NCBI RefSeq assembly: GCF_001483745.1
Contig: NZ_LQBL01000028.1
Location: 600,379-664,378 of the forward strand
DNA from: Serinicoccus chungangensis
GTDB lineage: Bacteria; Actinomycetota; Actinomycetes; Actinomycetales; Dermatophilaceae
DNA: 64,000 bases
Direction: 5' to 3'
A program made the translations under genes and the position numbers. Below are positions 17,744 to 26,107 of the stretch, one piece after another. Under the pieces are notes generated by a model, which made no database searches, was not told the origin of the DNA, and worked only from the letters and a program-made list of their open reading frames with translations. Each line of letters starts with the position of its first letter. Position 1 is the first letter of the stretch.

Positions 17744-18793
17744 GTGGCGGGGCCCGACGCCCTGCACGTGCTGCCGCTGACCGGCATCCCCGAGGTGACG
17801 GAGGGCCTCGACCTGGCCGGGACCCTGGTCGGCGCCGCCGACCGCTGGGGCGGGGTGCAGGACGGTGACGTGGTGGTCGTGTCCAGCAAGCTCGTCTCCA
17901 AGGCGCTCGGGCTGCGGCACGCGGCGCCCGTGGACCGGCTGGACGTGGTCCGCGAGCACACCGTGCGCGTGGTGGCCGAGCGGGTCACCCCCTCCGGGCT
18001 GACCCAGGTCGTCGAGTCGGTCGCCGGGCCGGTGCTGGCCGCGGCCGGGGTCGACGCCAGCAACACCGGGGCGCAGGACGCGGTGCTCGTGCTCCCCCGC
18101 GACCCGGACCGGGCGGCCGCGGACCTGCACCGGGCCGTGCGGGCGCACCTGGTCGGCGACCGGCTCGACGACCAGGGCCCCCGCTTCGGGCTCCTCCTCA
18201 CGGACACGGCCGGGCGGCCGTGGAGGGAGGGGCAGACGGACCTGGCGCTCGGCGCCTGCGGGATGGTCGTCCTGGAGGACCTCCGGGGGGCGCCCGACGC
18301 CGACGGGCGGACCCTGTCGGTGACCAGCCGCGCCGTCGCGGACGAGCTCGCGGCCGCGGCCGACCTCGTCAAGGGCAAGGCGAGCGGCGTCGGGGCGGTC
18401 CTCGTGCGGGGGTTGGACGCGCTCGTCCTCGAGGGCCCGGGCGGGGGCGCACGCCCGTTGGTCCGCACCGGACCCGGCGACTGGTTCGCCCTGGGTCACC
18501 GGGAGGCGGTCCGCGCGGCGCTCGGCGCCCCTCCGGGCAGCACCGCCGCCCAGGAGGTCGGCCTGCCCGGGGTGGTGCCCGAGTCGGTGCAGCAGCGGGC
18601 GGGGCGCGCCACAGCGCTGGCGCTGCTGGGGCACGCGGGCGCCCGGGTGACCGGCACCGTGGCCGACGGTCTCGTCGTGCGGGCCCCGGACCCGGTGCTG
18701 GCCGGCAGGGTCGCCGCGCGGCTGGAGGTGGCGCTGGCCGGCGAGGACCTGCGGGCGGAGGTCGACGTCGTCAGCGGGACGGGGGACGCGTGA
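17744..18793 (+). CDS. fbiB: F420-0:gamma-glutamyl ligase, FbiB without a nitroreductase domain
   Basis: 349 residues. The first 245 match CofE: LPLTGIPEV, GDVVVVSSKLVSKALG, LLLTDTAGRPWREGQTDLALG, and ADLVKGKASGVGAVLVRG, catalysing GTP-dependent addition of glutamates to F420-0. M. tuberculosis FbiB has a further 200-residue FMN/nitroreductase domain that reduces dehydro-F420-0; here only about 100 residues follow (250-349) and they show no nitroreductase motif. GTG 17744 starts 1 bp after the fbiA stop. The 3' end overlaps the convergent alkA-like gene by 23 bp. Confidence 0.9.
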   Translation: MAGPDALHVLPLTGIPEVTEGLDLAGTLVGAADRWGGVQDGDVVVVSSKLVSKALGLRHAAPVDRLDVVREHTVRVVAERVTPSGLTQVVESVAGPVLAAAGVDASNTGAQDAVLVLPRDPDRAAADLHRAVRAHLVGDRLDDQGPRFGLLLTDTAGRPWREGQTDLALGACGMVVLEDLRGAPDADGRTLSVTSRAVADELAAAADLVKGKASGVGAVLVRGLDALVLEGPGGGARPLVRTGPGDWFALGHREAVRAALGAPPGSTAAQEVGLPGVVPESVQQRAGRATALALLGHAGARVTGTVADGLVVRAPDPVLAGRVAARLEVALAGEDLRAEVDVVSGTGDA

Positions 18794-19706
18794 CCGGCAG
18801 GTGGGTGCGCGGGGCCATCCGCGGCCCCCGGCGCGGGCGCATGGCCCCGGAGAGCTCGAGCAGGCGCTGCACGCGGTATCGGTGCCCCGCGTAGGGCCGC
18901 AGCAGCTCCACCAGCCCGTGGTCGTCGACCGGTCGGCCGGTGAGGGCCCACCCGATGTTGGCGGCGACGTGGTAGTCCCCGAAGGACACGGCGTCCGGGT
19001 CGCCCAGGGCACGGTGCGCCGTCTCGGCGGCGGTCCACACCCCGACCCCGGGGACGGCGGTGAGCCGGGCCCGCGCCGCCGCGTGCGGCAGCGCGGCGCA
19101 CTCCTCGAGGCGGGCGGCGACGCGCACCACCCGCAGGACGGTGTCGGCCCGTTGCGGGCTCACCCCGGCACGCAGCCACTCCCAGGACGGGACCGCGAGG
19201 AGGGTGGCCGCCGCGGGCGGCACCCGCAGGCCGAGCCCCGCCCCGGGGCCCGGTGCCGGCTCGCCGAACCGCTGCACCACCCGGCGCCACCCCGAGAACG
19301 CCTCCTGCCCGGTCACCTTCTGCTCCACCACCGCCGGCACCAACGACTCCAGCACCAGCCCGGTGCGGGGCACCCGCCAGCCGGGGTGCCGCCGCAGCGC
19401 CTGCACGACCGGCTCGTGGACGGGGACGAACCCGTCCGGCTCGTCCTCCTCCCCCAGCATGCGCGGGAGGTGCTCCAGGACCCACTCCGCCCCCGGGCCC
19501 CACGCCCGTGCGGCCACCGGGGCGTCCGCCGGTCGACGGGGCAGCCGCAGGGTGGCCGGGCCCTGGGGGGTGCGCACCCCTCGCCACAGCACGCCGCCCC
19601 CGACCTGCCAGGTCGGGTCCCCCGCCCCGCGGCGCAGGGTTCCCCAGGTCGCCCCCACGTCGAGAGGGGCGAGCGGGCGCCATACGCGGTGCCGGGCCGT
19701 GTCCAC
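18771..19706 (-). CDS. AlkA-like 3-methyladenine DNA glycosylase (HhH-GPD superfamily)
   Basis: 311-residue base-excision repair glycosylase. The helix-hairpin-helix is LTAVPGVGVWTAAET and the catalytic Asp lies just after, in DAVSFGDYHVAANIGWAL. VEQKVTGQEAF upstream is the conserved core helix. GTG 19706 is preferred over TTG 19715 since a weak CAGGGT box lies 8 nt upstream of the GTG; both are in frame. It runs convergently into fbiB and divergently from the TIGR03089 gene. Confidence 0.85.
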   Translation of the reverse strand: MDTARHRVWRPLAPLDVGATWGTLRRGAGDPTWQVGGGVLWRGVRTPQGPATLRLPRRPADAPVAARAWGPGAEWVLEHLPRMLGEEDEPDGFVPVHEPVVQALRRHPGWRVPRTGLVLESLVPAVVEQKVTGQEAFSGWRRVVQRFGEPAPGPGAGLGLRVPPAAATLLAVPSWEWLRAGVSPQRADTVLRVVRVAARLEECAALPHAAARARLTAVPGVGVWTAAETAHRALGDPDAVSFGDYHVAANIGWALTGRPVDDHGLVELLRPYAGHRYRVQRLLELSGAMRPRRGPRMAPRTHLPVTRPPSR

Positions 19707-19754
19707 GACCCGCAACCCTGCCTCGCTGGTTGCCCCGGACGCAAGGGCAGCAGC

Positions 19755-19760
19755 TAGCGT
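19755..19760 (+). promoter_or_regulatory. -10 box of the TIGR03089 gene (TAGCGT)
   Basis: TAGCGT ends 7 nt before GTG 19768; no ribosome-binding site fits. Confidence 0.55.
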
Positions 19761-19767
19761 GGGCGTC

Positions 19768-20514
19768 GTGCAGCTTCCTCACGAGATCCTCGCTCGGGCC
19801 GTCGCCGCCGACGCCACCCGCCCGGCTCTCACCTACTACGACGACCGTCCCGAGGGCGCCGGGGAGCGGATCGAGATCTCCCGCAAGGTCCTGGGCACCT
19901 GGGTGGCCAAGGCCGCGAACGCGCTCCAGGAGGGCCTCGACGTGCAGCCGGGCTCGGTGGTGCTCGTGGACCTGCCCGCCCCGCACTGGCGGTTGGCCTA
20001 CTGGGCGCTGGCCGTGTGGTCGGTGGGCGCGACCCTCACCGTGGACGCCCACGAGGGGGCCGACGTGCTCGTCACCGCCCACCCCGACGCCCCCGTCGCG
20101 GACGACTGCGACGAGGTCGTCGCGGTGTCGCTGCCGGCGCTGGCCCGCCGCTTCGACGGCGAGCTGCGCTCGGGGGTCCTGGACGAGGCGGCCGAGCTCG
20201 CCAGCTACGCCGACGACTTCACCGCGTGGGACGAGGCGGAGGAGGGGGACACGGCGCTCGTCAGCGCCGGGGAGCGCGTCACCTACGCCGACCTCCTCAC
20301 CGGGCTGCCGGACGTGCCGCAGGGCGCCCGGACGCTGCTCTCCACCGGCGATCCCGGGATGTTCGTGCGCCAGGTGCTCCAGCTCCTGGACCGCCAGGCC
20401 TCCGCCGTGCTGGTCCACGGCGGGTCCGCGACGCAGGACGACCCGCGCTGGCGGGCCGAGGGCGTCGACCACCGCCCGGGGACCGGCGGCGGGCGGCCTG
20501 CGACCGACCGGTAG
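19768..20514 (+). CDS. TIGR03089 family protein (Rv3268 type)
   Basis: 248-residue actinobacterial protein that resembles the N-terminal part of AMP-binding (acyl-adenylating) enzymes: RPALTYYDD, ISRKVLGTWVAKAANALQE, GSVVLVDLPAPHWRLAYWALAVWSVGATLTV. The adenylation P-loop and C-terminal lid are absent, so catalysis is doubtful. In M. tuberculosis the gene neighbours an LCP protein, as it nearly does here (23066). Its TAG stop forms the first half of the scoA -10 box. Confidence 0.8.
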   Translation: MQLPHEILARAVAADATRPALTYYDDRPEGAGERIEISRKVLGTWVAKAANALQEGLDVQPGSVVLVDLPAPHWRLAYWALAVWSVGATLTVDAHEGADVLVTAHPDAPVADDCDEVVAVSLPALARRFDGELRSGVLDEAAELASYADDFTAWDEAEEGDTALVSAGERVTYADLLTGLPDVPQGARTLLSTGDPGMFVRQVLQLLDRQASAVLVHGGSATQDDPRWRAEGVDHRPGTGGGRPATDR

Positions 20515-20517
20515 CCT
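20512..20517 (+). promoter_or_regulatory. -10 box of scoA (TAGCCT), fused to the TIGR03089 stop codon
   Basis: TAGCCT ends 7 nt before the scoA ATG. The first three bases are the TAG stop of the upstream gene. Confidence 0.6.
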
Positions 20518-20524
20518 CGCGGGC

Positions 20525-21322
20525 ATGGACAAGGTCGTCGCCTCCGCCGCGCAGGCGCTCGAGGGGCTCACCGACGGGATGACCGTCGCGGTGGGCGGGT
20601 TCGGGCTCTCGGGCATCCCCACCGTGCTCATCCACCAGGTGCTCGAGCAGGGCACCACGGACCTCGAGGTCGTCTCCAACAACTGCGGCGTCGACGGTGC
20701 CGGCCTGGGGCTGCTGCTGTCCCGGGGTCGGATCCGGCGCGTCATCGCCTCCTACGTCGGGGAGAACAAGGAGTTCGCGCGCCAGTACCTCTCCGGCGAG
20801 CTCGAGGTCGAGCTGACCCCGCAGGGCACCCTGGCGGAGAAGCTGCGCGCCGGCGGCGCCGGCATCCCGGCCTTCTTCACCCCCACGGGTGTCGGCTCGC
20901 AGGTCTCGGAGGGCGGTATGCCGTGGCGCTACGACAGCGAGGGCACCGTGGTCACGGAGTCCCCGGCCAAGGAGAAGCGGGAGTTCGAGGTGCGGGGGCA
21001 CGCCCGGGACCACGTCCTCGAGCACGCCATCTTCGCCGACGTCGCGCTGGTCCGGGCGGCCAGGGGGGACCGGCACGGCAACCTCGTCTTCAGCAAGGCG
21101 GCCCGCAACTTCAACCCGCTCTGCGCCATGTCGGCCCAGGTCGCGGTGGCCGAGGTGGAGGAGCTGGTCGAGCCCGGGCAGATCGACCCCGACGAGGTGC
21201 ACCTGCCCGGCATCTACGTGCAGCGGGTGCTGCCCCTCACCGCCGAGCAGGCCGCCGACAAGGACATCGAGAAGCGGACCACCCGGCCCCGCCCCGCCGC
21301 GACGACCGACCAGGAGGCCTGA
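20525..21322 (+). CDS. scoA: 3-oxoacid CoA-transferase subunit A
   Basis: 265-residue alpha subunit of a succinyl-CoA:3-ketoacid CoA-transferase, which activates acetoacetate or related oxo acids for breakdown. Seen: DGMTVAVGGFGLSGIPTVLI near the start (oxyanion loop GGFG), NNCGVDGAGLGLLL, YVGENKEFARQY, and GNLVFSKAARNFNP. scoB starts 3 bp after the stop. The ATG is placed by the -10 box 7 nt upstream. Confidence 0.93.
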   Translation: MDKVVASAAQALEGLTDGMTVAVGGFGLSGIPTVLIHQVLEQGTTDLEVVSNNCGVDGAGLGLLLSRGRIRRVIASYVGENKEFARQYLSGELEVELTPQGTLAEKLRAGGAGIPAFFTPTGVGSQVSEGGMPWRYDSEGTVVTESPAKEKREFEVRGHARDHVLEHAIFADVALVRAARGDRHGNLVFSKAARNFNPLCAMSAQVAVAEVEELVEPGQIDPDEVHLPGIYVQRVLPLTAEQAADKDIEKRTTRPRPAATTDQEA

Positions 21323-21325
21323 GCC

Positions 21326-21994
21326 ATGCCGCTGACCCGTGAGGAGATGGCGGCCAGGGCCGCCGCCGAGCTGCACGACGGCGACTACGTCAACCTCGGG
21401 ATCGGTATGCCGACCCTCGTGCCCAACTACGTCCCGGACGACGTCGAGCTGGTGCTGCAGTCCGAGAACGGCATCCTCGGGGTGGGCCCGTACCCGTACG
21501 AGGGGGACGAGGACCCCGACCTCATCAACGCCGGCAAGGAGACGGTCACGGTCCGGCCCGGCGCCAGCTTCTTCGACTCCGCGACCAGCTTCGGGATGAT
21601 CCGCGGCGGCAAGGTCGACGCCGCGATCCTCGGCGCGATGCAGGTCTCCGCGGCCGGCGACATCGCCAACTGGATGATCCCGGGCAAGATGGTCAAGGGC
21701 ATGGGCGGGGCGATGGACCTCGTGATGGGCGCCAAGAAGGTCGTCGTGCTCATGGACCACGTCGCCAAGGACGGCTCGGCGAAGATCGTCGACGAGTGCG
21801 ACCTGCCGATCACCGGGCTGCAGGTGGTCCAGCGCATCATCACCGACCTCGCCGTCATCGACGTCACCCCGGAGGGACTGGTGCTGCGCGAGCTGGCGCC
21901 CGGCGTCGAGGTGGACGAGGTGGTCGAGAAGACCGGGCCACCGCTGCGGATCGCGCTGGACGAGCCGACCCCGGAGCCCGCGCCCCCGGCCTGA
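21326..21994 (+). CDS. scoB: 3-oxoacid CoA-transferase subunit B
   Basis: 222-residue beta subunit pairing with ScoA. The catalytic glutamate is in [28 protein letters not shown] and [24 protein letters not shown] are conserved. Pathway substrates are not defined by context. The Gly-Met-Pro segment uses GGT-ATG-CCG and so carries the dispersed GGTATGCCG motif. Confidence 0.93.
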   Translation: MPLTREEMAARAAAELHDGDYVNLGIGMPTLVPNYVPDDVELVLQSENGILGVGPYPYEGDEDPDLINAGKETVTVRPGASFFDSATSFGMIRGGKVDAAILGAMQVSAAGDIANWMIPGKMVKGMGGAMDLVMGAKKVVVLMDHVAKDGSAKIVDECDLPITGLQVVQRIITDLAVIDVTPEGLVLRELAPGVEVDEVVEKTGPPLRIALDEPTPEPAPPA

Positions 21995-22001
21995 GCCGGC
22001 C

Positions 22002-22979
22002 TCAGCGCTGCGGGCCGCGCAGGAAGCCCGCCCCCCACGTCAGGTGCATGGTCGTCAGGACGGCCGGCATCCGCGCCACCACCTCGGGGGCGTGACCCCG
22101 CGCGACCCAGGCCCCACCGACGGTGACGGCGGCGGCATACCCCAGCGGCAGCACCCACAGCGGCCGCCAGGCCAGCCCGCCGGCCGCCCCCAGGGCGATG
22201 AGGGCCAGGGTCACCGGCGGCGCGAGGTAGCGCGCGTTGACCGAGTCCGGGTGCTGGCGCACCACCTGCCGTCGCCACTGCCCGCTGCCGTAGAACTGCC
22301 GCGCGAGGTCGCGGAAGGTGGACCGGGGGCGATAGGTCACCGTCAGCTCCGGCGTGAACCACACCGTGCCGCCGGCCTGCCGGATCCGATGGTTCATCTC
22401 CCAGTCCTGGGCGCGGCTGAACGCGGGGTCGTAGCCCCCGACCCGGCGCAGCCACTCGCGCCGGAACACGCCCAGGAAGACGGTGTCCGCCGGGCCCGCC
22501 TCACCGCCGACGTGGAAGCGCTCGGCACCCATGCCCAGCGGTGAGCGCATCGCCAGCGCCACCGCCTCCTGCATCGCGCCCGTCCCCTCGGCCAGCATGA
22601 TGCCCCCCACGTTGGCGGCGCCGGTCTCCTCGAGGATCTCGACGGCGCGCCGGACGTAGCCCTCGCTGAGCTCCCCGTGCCCGTCCATCCGGACGACGAT
22701 CTCGTGCCGTGCCTGCGCGACGGCGGCGTTGAGGCCGTCCGGGGTGCGTCCCGAGGGGTTGGGGACCACCCGGACGCGGTCGTCGGCCGCCGCGAGCCCG
22801 TCGGCGACCTCCTGCGTCCGGTCGCGGCTGGGGCCCACCGCGACGACCACCTCCATCGGCCCCGGGTAGTCCTGGGCCAGCACCGAGCGCACCGCCTGCG
22901 GCAGGTGCTCCTGCTCGTTGAGGACGGTCATGACGACCGACACGGGGGCGGCGGAGACGGGCCGGGACGCAGAGCTCAC
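22002..22979 (-). CDS. Glycosyltransferase family 2 with C-terminal membrane segments
   Basis: 325 residues. A GT-A domain (SVVMTVLNEQEHLPQAVRSVLAQDYPG at the start, VRMDGHGELSEGYV as the DxD-like region, GGYDPAFSRAQDWEMNHRIRQAGG) precedes two to three membrane helices (about 245-305). It resembles ExoA-like transferases; acceptor unknown. GTG 22979 lies 6 nt after TAGCCT. It is divergent from the LCP gene across 86 bp, a pairing consistent with cell-wall polymer assembly. Confidence 0.85.
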   Translation of the reverse strand: MSSASRPVSAAPVSVVMTVLNEQEHLPQAVRSVLAQDYPGPMEVVVAVGPSRDRTQEVADGLAAADDRVRVVPNPSGRTPDGLNAAVAQARHEIVVRMDGHGELSEGYVRRAVEILEETGAANVGGIMLAEGTGAMQEAVALAMRSPLGMGAERFHVGGEAGPADTVFLGVFRREWLRRVGGYDPAFSRAQDWEMNHRIRQAGGTVWFTPELTVTYRPRSTFRDLARQFYGSGQWRRQVVRQHPDSVNARYLAPPVTLALIALGAAGGLAWRPLWVLPLGYAAAVTVGGAWVARGHAPEVVARMPAVLTTMHLTWGAGFLRGPQR

Positions 22980-22985
22980 GCCGCG

Positions 22986-22991
22986 AGGCTA
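22986..22991 (-). promoter_or_regulatory. -10 box of the GT2 gene (TAGCCT)
   Basis: TAGCCT ends 6 nt before GTG 22979, consistent with a leaderless mRNA. Confidence 0.55.
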
Positions 22992-23051
22992 CCCGGGTCA
23001 CGGACGCGCGCGACGGTGCGGCACTCCCAGCCCGGGGCAAGGTCGAGCACG

Positions 23052-23057
23052 TAGTCT
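23052..23057 (+). promoter_or_regulatory. -10 box of the LCP gene (TAGTCT)
   Basis: TAGTCT ends 8 nt before GTG 23066. Divergent from the GT2 promoter 60 bp away. Confidence 0.5.
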
Positions 23058-23065
23058 TGGGTCCC

Positions 23066-24322
23066 GTGCCCGACCATCCACAGGACGACTGGACCCGCCC
23101 CATGCCGCGCACCCCGCGGGGGAGCCGTCGTCACGACCCCGACGCCACGGAGCGGATCCCGCTGCCCTACGTCGACCGGACCGACCGGGACCGCGAGGAC
23201 GCCTGGGAGCACGACGCCTGGCAGGACCGCGCGGACGAGCGGGACGACGACCCGCAGCAGGCGTGGCACGGGCGCGACCGCCACGACGAGCAGGACCGCG
23301 CCGCCGGGCACGAGCGGCGCGACGGCCGGGACCGGTATACCGCTCCCCCGCCGCGGCGGCGTCGGCCGCGCTACGCCCTGCGTCGCACCGCCGCCCTGCT
23401 GGCGCTGGGCGTGGTCGCCTACCTCGTCTCGATGGTGGTCGTCGTCTCCCTGGTCTGGGGCAGCGTCAACCGGATCGACGCCACCCCCGACGTGGCCGAC
23501 CGCCCGCCCGTGGCGAACGGGGACAACTACCTCCTGGTCGGCACGGACAGCCGGGAGGCCCTGACCGACGAGCAGCGCGGCGAGTTCGGCACCGGGTTCA
23601 CCGAGGGCCACCGGGCGGACACCGTCATGCTGCTGCACGTGCCCACCTTCGGTGAGCCGACCCTGGTGAGCCTGCCCCGGGACAGCTACGTCGAGATCCG
23701 CGACGGGGGGTTCAACAAGCTCAACGCCGCCCATGCCAACGGCGGTCCCGAGCAGCTCGTGGACACCGTGGAGCGGGCGACCGGCCTCCCCGTCGACGGC
23801 TACCTGGAGATCGGCTTCGGCGGCTTCGTCGACGTCGTCAACGGGGTGGGAGGCGTGGAGATGTGCCTAGACGAGCCGATCGCGGACGAGAAGGCGCACA
23901 TCGACCTTCCCGCGGGGTGCCAGGAGCTGGCCGGCGAGCAGGCCCTGGGCTACGTCCGGATGCGCTACAGCGACCCGCGTGGCGACCTCGGCCGCATGGA
24001 GCGCCAGCGCGAGTTCCTCTCCGCGCTGGTCGACCGCATGCTCACCCCCGCCACCGTGCTCGTGCCCTGGCGGCTGCACGACGTGGGCACCGCCACCGGG
24101 TCGGCCCTGAGCCTGGGCGACGACACGTCGATGCTCGAGGCGGGCCGGATGGCCTGGGCGATGCGGCAGGTCGCGGCCGGCGAGGGCAACTCGGTGACGG
24201 TGCCCGTCGCCGACACGAACTACCCCACCGAGGTGGGCAGCACCGTGCTGTGGGACGAGCAGGGGGCCAGCCAGCTGTTCACCGCGCTCCGGCAGGGGCA
24301 GGCCATCACTGTCGAGCCCTGA
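23066..24322 (+). CDS. LytR-CpsA-Psr (LCP) family cell-wall glycopolymer transferase
   Basis: 418 residues. A long charged cytoplasmic N-terminus (1-105) precedes one membrane helix (about 109-132) and an extracytoplasmic LCP domain: NYLLVGTDSREAL, RADTVMLLHV, SLPRDSYVEI, KLNAAHANGGPEQLVDTVE, and YVRMRYSDPRGDLGRMERQREFL. LCP enzymes attach arabinogalactan or teichoic-acid-like polymers to peptidoglycan. The start is fixed by the -10 box. The Ser/Thr kinase gene follows after 38 bp. Confidence 0.92.
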   Translation: MPDHPQDDWTRPMPRTPRGSRRHDPDATERIPLPYVDRTDRDREDAWEHDAWQDRADERDDDPQQAWHGRDRHDEQDRAAGHERRDGRDRYTAPPPRRRRPRYALRRTAALLALGVVAYLVSMVVVVSLVWGSVNRIDATPDVADRPPVANGDNYLLVGTDSREALTDEQRGEFGTGFTEGHRADTVMLLHVPTFGEPTLVSLPRDSYVEIRDGGFNKLNAAHANGGPEQLVDTVERATGLPVDGYLEIGFGGFVDVVNGVGGVEMCLDEPIADEKAHIDLPAGCQELAGEQALGYVRMRYSDPRGDLGRMERQREFLSALVDRMLTPATVLVPWRLHDVGTATGSALSLGDDTSMLEAGRMAWAMRQVAAGEGNSVTVPVADTNYPTEVGSTVLWDEQGASQLFTALRQGQAITVEP

Positions 24323-24334
24323 GCCCCGTCGGGC

Positions 24335-24340
24335 TACCCT
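24335..24340 (+). promoter_or_regulatory. Possible -10 box of the Ser/Thr kinase gene (TACCCT)
   Basis: TACCCT lies 20 nt before ATG 24361, followed by GGAGG 5 nt ahead of the start, so a short leadered transcript is possible beside read-through from the LCP gene. Confidence 0.4.
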
Positions 24341-24360
24341 TGCGCTGATCGGAGGTGACC

Positions 24361-26094
24361 ATGGCGGACCCGCACGAGACGGACCCCGAGGCGGAGACGA
24401 CGGCTCCCGCTCCGGCGTCGCAGGACCCCACGCTGGTGGCCGGGCGCTACCGCATCGTCCGTACTCTCGGCCGCGGTGGGGGCGGGCACGTGTGGCTCGC
24501 GACCGACGAGAACCTCGGGCGGCAGGTCGCCCTCAAGCAGGTCGGGGGCGAGCCGGACACCGAGGTGCTGCTGAGCCGCGGCTTCCGCGAGGCCCGCACC
24601 AGCGCGACGCTGGCCCACCAGCACGTCGTGCGCGTCTACGACGCCTTCGAGCACGAGGGCTCCCCCTGGATCGTCATGGAGTTCGTCGAGGGCCCCTCCC
24701 TGGCCGAGCTCATCAGCGACGGCCGTCGGCTCCCGCCGGCGCAGGTCGCCGCCATCGGTGCGCAGATGGCGACCGCGCTGGCCGCGGCCCACCGCGCCGG
24801 CATCCTGCACCGGGACGTCAAGCCGGCCAACGTCCTGCTCACCGGCGGGGAGGGCCACGACGCCAAGCTCACCGACTTCGGCATCGCCCGGGCCGACGAG
24901 GACCCCCAGCTGACGCGGACCGGATTCGTGTCGGGCACCGCCGCCTACTTCTCCCCCGAGCTCGCCCGCGGCGAGGAGCCGAGCACGGCCTCGGACGTCT
25001 GGGCCCTGGGCGCCACGCTCTACTCGGCCGTCGAGGGTCGCCGGCCCTACGACGAGCGGCCCAACGCGGTCGCCCAGCTGCACACGATCGCCCGCGAGGA
25101 TCCACGCCCGCCCCAGCACGCCGGGCCCCTCACGGCGGCGCTCGAGGGCATGCTCGACCCCGATCCGGGCACGCGCTGGGACGCCGCGCGGGCGGCCCGC
25201 GAGCTCAGCGCCGTCGCGCAGGGCGGGGATCGCGACGAGGACAGGGGCACCCGCGGCGTGGGCCCGGCGGCCGCCGGGGCCGCCGCGGGCGCTGCCGCCG
25301 GGGCCGCCGCGGGTGCTGCGGCCGGCCGTGAGGCGGACCACACCCAGGCGGTGCCGCAGGCGGACCCCACGCGCTCCTTCCCCCGGCCCACCCCGGACCC
25401 GGTTCGTGCCGGCGCCCCCACCGACGCCCCCGCGGGCCGTCCGCCGAGCTACCACCGGGAGCCCCGGCCGCAGGGCACCGACGACCGCGGTGGTCGTGGC
25501 CGCCGCACGCCCCGGCGCGGCGTGTGGCTGGGGTGGCTGCTCGCCGTCCCGCTGACCCTGCTGCTGGGGTGGCTGGTCTGGAGCATCGCGACCGGTCCCG
25601 ACCAGGGTCCCGGTGGACCGACGGCCGACCCCGGGCCGACGTCGCAGGCACCCGGGACGCCGGTCAGCGCCCAGGAGGCGCAGCGCCTCGCCGAGGAGTT
25701 CTACACGACGCTCGAGCAGGAGGGGCTCGCGGCGGCGCAGCAGCTCACCACCCCGTCGGCCTATATCGCCCCCGACATCGCGGACGGGCTGGACGCCGTC
25801 TCGGTCGCCGACCTGAGGGCGCAGGAGCGGGACGACGGCACCGCCCAGGTGGACGCGGTCGTCACCTACACCTACGGCCCCGTCGTCATCGAGCAGCAGG
25901 AGACGCTGGGGATCGGCCGGGAGGACGGACAGGCCCGCATCTCCGTGCGGCAGGCCGTGGAGCGCAGCCGGTCGGGCGAGCCGACCGAGGAGGCGCAGGA
26001 CGAGGGCGGCGAGCCCGCCGACGAGAACGGTGAGGACGAGCCCGCCGACGGTGACGACCAGAGCGAGAACACCGGCGACGGCGACGACGGCTAG
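24361..26094 (+). CDS. PknB-type transmembrane serine/threonine protein kinase
   Basis: 577 residues. Kinase domain about 29-285: glycine loop LGRGGGGHVW, catalytic-fold Lys59, HRDVKPAN with D152, DFG, and SGTAAYFSPELARG. A disordered linker with Ala/Gly repeats (about 300-322) and Pro-rich stretches leads to one membrane helix (about 388-410), then a 165-residue external domain lacking PASTA repeats and ending in an acidic tail. Beside the LCP gene it may tune wall assembly, though the ligand is unknown. GGAGG precedes ATG 24361; an in-frame GTG 24355 is too close to it. Confidence 0.92.
   Translation: MADPHETDPEAETTAPAPASQDPTLVAGRYRIVRTLGRGGGGHVWLATDENLGRQVALKQVGGEPDTEVLLSRGFREARTSATLAHQHVVRVYDAFEHEGSPWIVMEFVEGPSLAELISDGRRLPPAQVAAIGAQMATALAAAHRAGILHRDVKPANVLLTGGEGHDAKLTDFGIARADEDPQLTRTGFVSGTAAYFSPELARGEEPSTASDVWALGATLYSAVEGRRPYDERPNAVAQLHTIAREDPRPPQHAGPLTAALEGMLDPDPGTRWDAARAARELSAVAQGGDRDEDRGTRGVGPAAAGAAAGAAAGAAAGAAAGREADHTQAVPQADPTRSFPRPTPDPVRAGAPTDAPAGRPPSYHREPRPQGTDDRGGRGRRTPRRGVWLGWLLAVPLTLLLGWLVWSIATGPDQGPGGPTADPGPTSQAPGTPVSAQEAQRLAEEFYTTLEQEGLAAAQQLTTPSAYIAPDIADGLDAVSVADLRAQERDDGTAQVDAVVTYTYGPVVIEQQETLGIGREDGQARISVRQAVERSRSGEPTEEAQDEGGEPADENGEDEPADGDDQSENTGDGDDG
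25265..25330 (+). repeat. GC-only low-complexity repeats coding an Ala/Gly linker
   Basis: Four near-identical units of about 15 bp encode AAGA(A) repeats in the kinase juxtamembrane linker; these are likely to slip in replication. Confidence 0.75.
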
Positions 26095-26107
26095 GACCGC
26101 CGGGGGC

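Noticed and set aside
17744-18793. FbiB shortened by a frameshift
   Set aside because: The downstream sequence in other frames is the convergent alkA-like gene; no nitroreductase residues were seen in any frame.
23332-23342. GGTATACC near the LCP start and GGTATGCG at 39573 and 55274
   Set aside because: One-base variants of the dispersed motif; left out of the count to keep it exact.
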